A stretch of DNA of 64,000 bases from Streptomyces termitum (lineage in GTDB: Bacteria; Actinomycetota; Actinomycetes; Streptomycetales; Streptomycetaceae), in assembly GCF_014650175.1 (NCBI RefSeq), contig NZ_BMUL01000010.1:124001-188000 (forward strand), written 5' to 3'. Under the pieces are notes generated by a model, which saw only the letters and a list, made by a program, of their open reading frames with translations, did not search any database and was not told the DNA's origin. This document shows, piece after piece, positions 61,547-64,000 of the stretch (position 1 is the stretch's first letter; each line of letters starts with the position of its first letter). A program made the position numbers and the translations under genes.

Positions 61547-63214
61547 TCAGCGGGCGTGCATGCGACGGCGGAGCGCCTCCAGGGCGCCCGGACGGCGGCC
61601 CGGCACCCGGCGGCGGAGCGCCACCAGCGTCGGGCCGAGGGCGCGGGCGCGGGCCGGGTCCTCGATCTGCTCCCACTGGTGGTGGGCCCGGTCCACCGCG
61701 CCCTCCACGTCCCGGTCGTCCGGCTGCTGGCGCAGCCCCAGCCGGGCCTCGGCGACCGCGAGCCACAGCTCGCAGCTGCGGGCCGGCTCCCCCGCGAGCC
61801 GGGCCAGGTCGGCGCGGACCTCCATCCAGTGCACCGCCTCCCCCGACCGGGGCCCGAACCGCCGCAGCGCGTCCCGCTCCCAGGCGGCGGCCATCTCCGC
61901 CGCCTCGGCGTGCCGCCCGGCCGTCGCGGCGGCCAGGATCGCGGGGTGCGGATCGGGCACGGCGGGCTCCCGCCCGTACCCGGCGCGCCTCGGGTCGGCC
62001 GCCCCCGGCGGCACCACGGGCGGCCCGGCGGGCACCGGCGGCACCACGACGTCCCTCTTCTCCCGCGCGGGCACCGGCTCCACGGTCCCGGACGCCTCCC
62101 CCACCGGCGCGGGCACGAACCCGGCGGGCAACGGCGGCACCGCCTCGGGCACGACCGGCGCGGGAACGGGGTCCGGGACGGCGTCCGGAACGGGGGCCGG
62201 CACGGGGGGAGTCGGCGCCGCGACAGGAGCCGGGGCGGGCGCCGGGGCCGGGACGGGTACCGAAGCGACGGGCTCGGGCACCTTCGGCACCTCGGCAGGC
62301 GCCGGAACGGCGGGAGCAGGAGCCGGGGCGAGCACCTTCGGAGCCTCAACGGCCGCCGGGGCGGGCACTTTCTGCACCTCGGCGGGCGCCGGGACGGCGG
62401 GAGCAGGAGCCGGGGTCCGCGTCTTCGGCGCCTCGACGGGCGCCGGGGCCGCCTCCGGCACCGGTCGCGCCTCCGGGGCCGGAGGGCGTACAGCCTCGGG
62501 AGCGGGTACGGCTCCGCCCGTCGGCGCCAGGAACAGTGTCCGGGGCGAGCCGGTGCGGGCCGCCGCCTCCGCGTGGAGGGCGGGGAAGGAGGGGCGGGCG
62601 CCCGCGCGCCACTGCTCGGCCCAGGCCCGCAGGTACGCGGGATCCGTCAGGTCGCCCCGGCGCGGGGGCGCGGTGACCCGGGCGTAGAGGGCGGGGCGCG
62701 GGCCCGGGTCGAGCAGGTGCGGGGTGGTGGCGAGGCAGGCCCAGGCGTCGGCGTCGGCGGCCAGGTCGGCGACGACGGTCGTGGTGCCGGGCGCCCGGCC
62801 CGCCACCGCGTCGACCAGCCAGTGCCAGGGCAGCGCGGTGTACCGCAGGGCGGCGGACGTGCTCCGGGCCAGGGCGAGGTGCGGGAGCCGCTGCCGGCGG
62901 TCGAGGTGGAGCTGGCCCGCGAGGTAGAGCGCGAACGGGCCGGGGCTCTGCGCGGCGGCCCGGAGCCGGGTGAGGACGGTCTGCGGGTCGACGGGGTCGG
63001 CGAGTTCGACGAGCGTCGCCGTGGCGGTGCCGGTGAGGACGCCCGGCGGCACCGCCGCGAGCGCGGGCAGCACGGAGGCCGCGTCCATCGCCCGGCCCCG
63101 TCCGGCGGGCGCCGCCGCGAGGAGGACCGCCGTCCCCGCCGCGTCCGAAGTCGCCGTCGCCGCCCCCGTGTCCGGGCCCACCGCGCCCGCCGTACCGTTC
63201 GCCTCGTCGCTCAC
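61547..63214 (-). CDS. Large multi-region protein with caspase-like fold lacking catalytic residues
   Basis: This 555-residue protein starts at GTG 63214 (GTG 63217 is adjacent). Residues 28 to 225 follow the order of bacterial caspase-like (C14) domains: an opening AVLLAAAPA strand, LVELADPVDPQTVLTRLRAAAQ, then FALYLAGQLHLDRRQRLPHLAL where active members have YYAGHG, then YTALPWHWLVDAV and TTTVVADLAADADAW where active members have ILDCCFSG. Both catalytic His and Cys are therefore absent. A Pro/Ala/Val-rich linker with repeats covers residues 230 to 400. The C-terminal 130 residues are helical and TPR-like (AAEMAAAWERDALRRFG, VRADLARLAGEPARSCELWLAVAEARLG). Function unknown; the caspase relation is an inference. 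Confidence 0.6.
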   Translation of the reverse strand: MSDEANGTAGAVGPDTGAATATSDAAGTAVLLAAAPAGRGRAMDAASVLPALAAVPPGVLTGTATATLVELADPVDPQTVLTRLRAAAQSPGPFALYLAGQLHLDRRQRLPHLALARSTSAALRYTALPWHWLVDAVAGRAPGTTTVVADLAADADAWACLATTPHLLDPGPRPALYARVTAPPRRGDLTDPAYLRAWAEQWRAGARPSFPALHAEAAARTGSPRTLFLAPTGGAVPAPEAVRPPAPEARPVPEAAPAPVEAPKTRTPAPAPAVPAPAEVQKVPAPAAVEAPKVLAPAPAPAVPAPAEVPKVPEPVASVPVPAPAPAPAPVAAPTPPVPAPVPDAVPDPVPAPVVPEAVPPLPAGFVPAPVGEASGTVEPVPAREKRDVVVPPVPAGPPVVPPGAADPRRAGYGREPAVPDPHPAILAAATAGRHAEAAEMAAAWERDALRRFGPRSGEAVHWMEVRADLARLAGEPARSCELWLAVAEARLGLRQQPDDRDVEGAVDRAHHQWEQIEDPARARALGPTLVALRRRVPGRRPGALEALRRRMHAR

Positions 63215-63396
63215 CACGACTGCACCGTAACCCGTCGTGTCGTGGCCGATAACGTCCGGGCCTTTGACATATGCCAGAAGCACCACCGAATCGAGTGTTG
63301 CCGAATGCCTTACGGGCACTCCGAGGCTGTGCGACAGTCGTCCCCAGGTCCCGCCTTCCCGCCCGGGCCGCGCCGCGCCTGTATCGGAGTACGACC

Positions 63397-64000
63397 ATGC
63401 CGTCCCCTCTGTTCGCGGACCATCCCGCCCAGCCTCCGGCGCCGGGTGCGGTGGACGCGCTGATCGCGCAGACGAGCCGTCTGCGCGGCGAGGTGGACGC
63501 CGTACGACGGGACGCCGCCGCCCATCACGACGATCCCCGGCGGCGCTGGCAGCGCGCGCTGTGCGAACTGGCGCTCCATCAGCTCGACGACCTGAAGGCA
63601 CAATTCGGCCAGCTCCGCGACGGCGCGCCGGCGGCGACGTCACCCGCACGGCGGGACGCCGTACCGCTCCCGGAGCCGTATCCCCCGGGAAGCGCCCCGC
63701 GCGCGCCCTCCCCCGACGCCCCGCCCGAGGCCGGCGGCACCCTCTACGACGGGTCGTTCCCCGGCGCCCCGGGCGCCGCCTACGGCGAGACCCCGGCCCG
63801 CACCGGCTCGCTGCTCACCCGGGTCGGCAGCGCCGAGTGGAACCTCCTGAAGGACGAGGCGAGCTGGTCCGAGGAGCTGTTCCGGATCTTCGGCCGGTCC
63901 GGCGAGCTGGGTCCGATGTCGCTGGACGAGATGCCGACCGTGGTCCTCCCCGAGGACCAGCCGCGCCTCCAGGCGATGGTGACGGAGTGCCTGATCGACG
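63397..64000 (+). CDS. PAS-domain protein, probably a PP2C/SpoIIE-type phosphatase (right end cut off)
   Basis: ATG 63397 after CGGAG opens a gene that runs off the right edge. Its first 60 residues are helical (ALIAQTSRLRGEVDAVRRDA, ELALHQLDDLKAQFGQLRDG), then a Pro-rich linker. A domain beginning RVGSAEWNLLKDEASWSEELFRIFGR matches the PAS-like sensor module found in front of Streptomyces SpoIIE/RsbU phosphatases. The catalytic domain would lie beyond the window, so the phosphatase call rests on this N-terminal resemblance only. It is divergent from the caspase-like gene. Confidence 0.65.
   Translation, partial: MPSPLFADHPAQPPAPGAVDALIAQTSRLRGEVDAVRRDAAAHHDDPRRRWQRALCELALHQLDDLKAQFGQLRDGAPAATSPARRDAVPLPEPYPPGSAPRAPSPDAPPEAGGTLYDGSFPGAPGAAYGETPARTGSLLTRVGSAEWNLLKDEASWSEELFRIFGRSGELGPMSLDEMPTVVLPEDQPRLQAMVTECLID

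Overview
The window is high-GC (roughly 70% or more) actinobacterial chromosome. Codon use, GTG starts, Tat-type secretion signals, dense hairpins between convergent genes and many family-level features (RAE-controlled HelR, YrdB/DUF2568, SPW-repeat, GAP and PAS/PP2C proteins) point to Streptomyces or a close relative. I saw no rRNA, tRNA, CRISPR array or insertion sequence. It reads as a mosaic of housekeeping and accessory catabolic genes, about 54 protein-coding genes, with both ends cut inside a gene.

Layout. 1-7780 is a beta-1,3-glucan utilisation locus: a secreted GH81 glucanase (left end cut off) divergent from an ABC sugar importer (lipoprotein plus two permeases, no ATPase) and an intracellular GH1 beta-glucosidase. 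Each divergent side carries an identical 14-bp palindrome. 7788-10024 is a HelD/HelR-type helicase preceded by a perfect rifamycin-associated-element-like inverted repeat. 10097-20586 holds an HD hydrolase, a phosphodiester glycosidase, a YrdC-like protein, a fused SecDF, a PlsC acyltransferase, a 3-hydroxyisobutyryl-CoA hydrolase, small stress and membrane proteins, and the N-terminal stub of a cation/proton antiporter. 20820-31340 holds RNase H, a collagen-like repeat protein, a YncE-like lipoprotein, an FMN reductase, an AspT-type transporter, NDH-2, an L,D-transpeptidase and a two-gene oxidoreductase/AhpD operon. 31405-46113 holds cholesterol oxidase, asparaginase with a divergent Lrp/AsnC gene, a secreted nuclease, a VWA gene pair, a two-subunit molybdenum hydroxylase, methyltransferase, OsmC, DinB and GH15 genes.

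46121-58023 is the most coherent system: a sulfate-ester scavenging island. A minus-strand operon encodes a solute-binding lipoprotein, two permeases, a fused double ATPase, a formylglycine-generating enzyme and an arylsulfatase; most junctions overlap by 4 nt. It is preceded by a well-formed promoter and a 23-codon Cys-containing leader peptide of the type found upstream of actinobacterial sulfur genes. Next come a ROK regulator and a divergent TauD/AtsK-type dioxygenase whose metal ligands fall at H108/D110/H264. The likely logic is import of sulfate esters, cytosolic hydrolysis by a sulfatase activated by its own FGE, oxidative cleavage of alkyl sulfates, and cysteine-sensing attenuation through the leader.

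58155-64000 holds a cupin, an SPW membrane protein, a PfkB sugar kinase, two GNATs, and a protein whose N-terminal half looks like a caspase fold that has lost its His-Cys dyad, divergent from the start of a PAS/PP2C-type phosphatase gene cut by the right edge.
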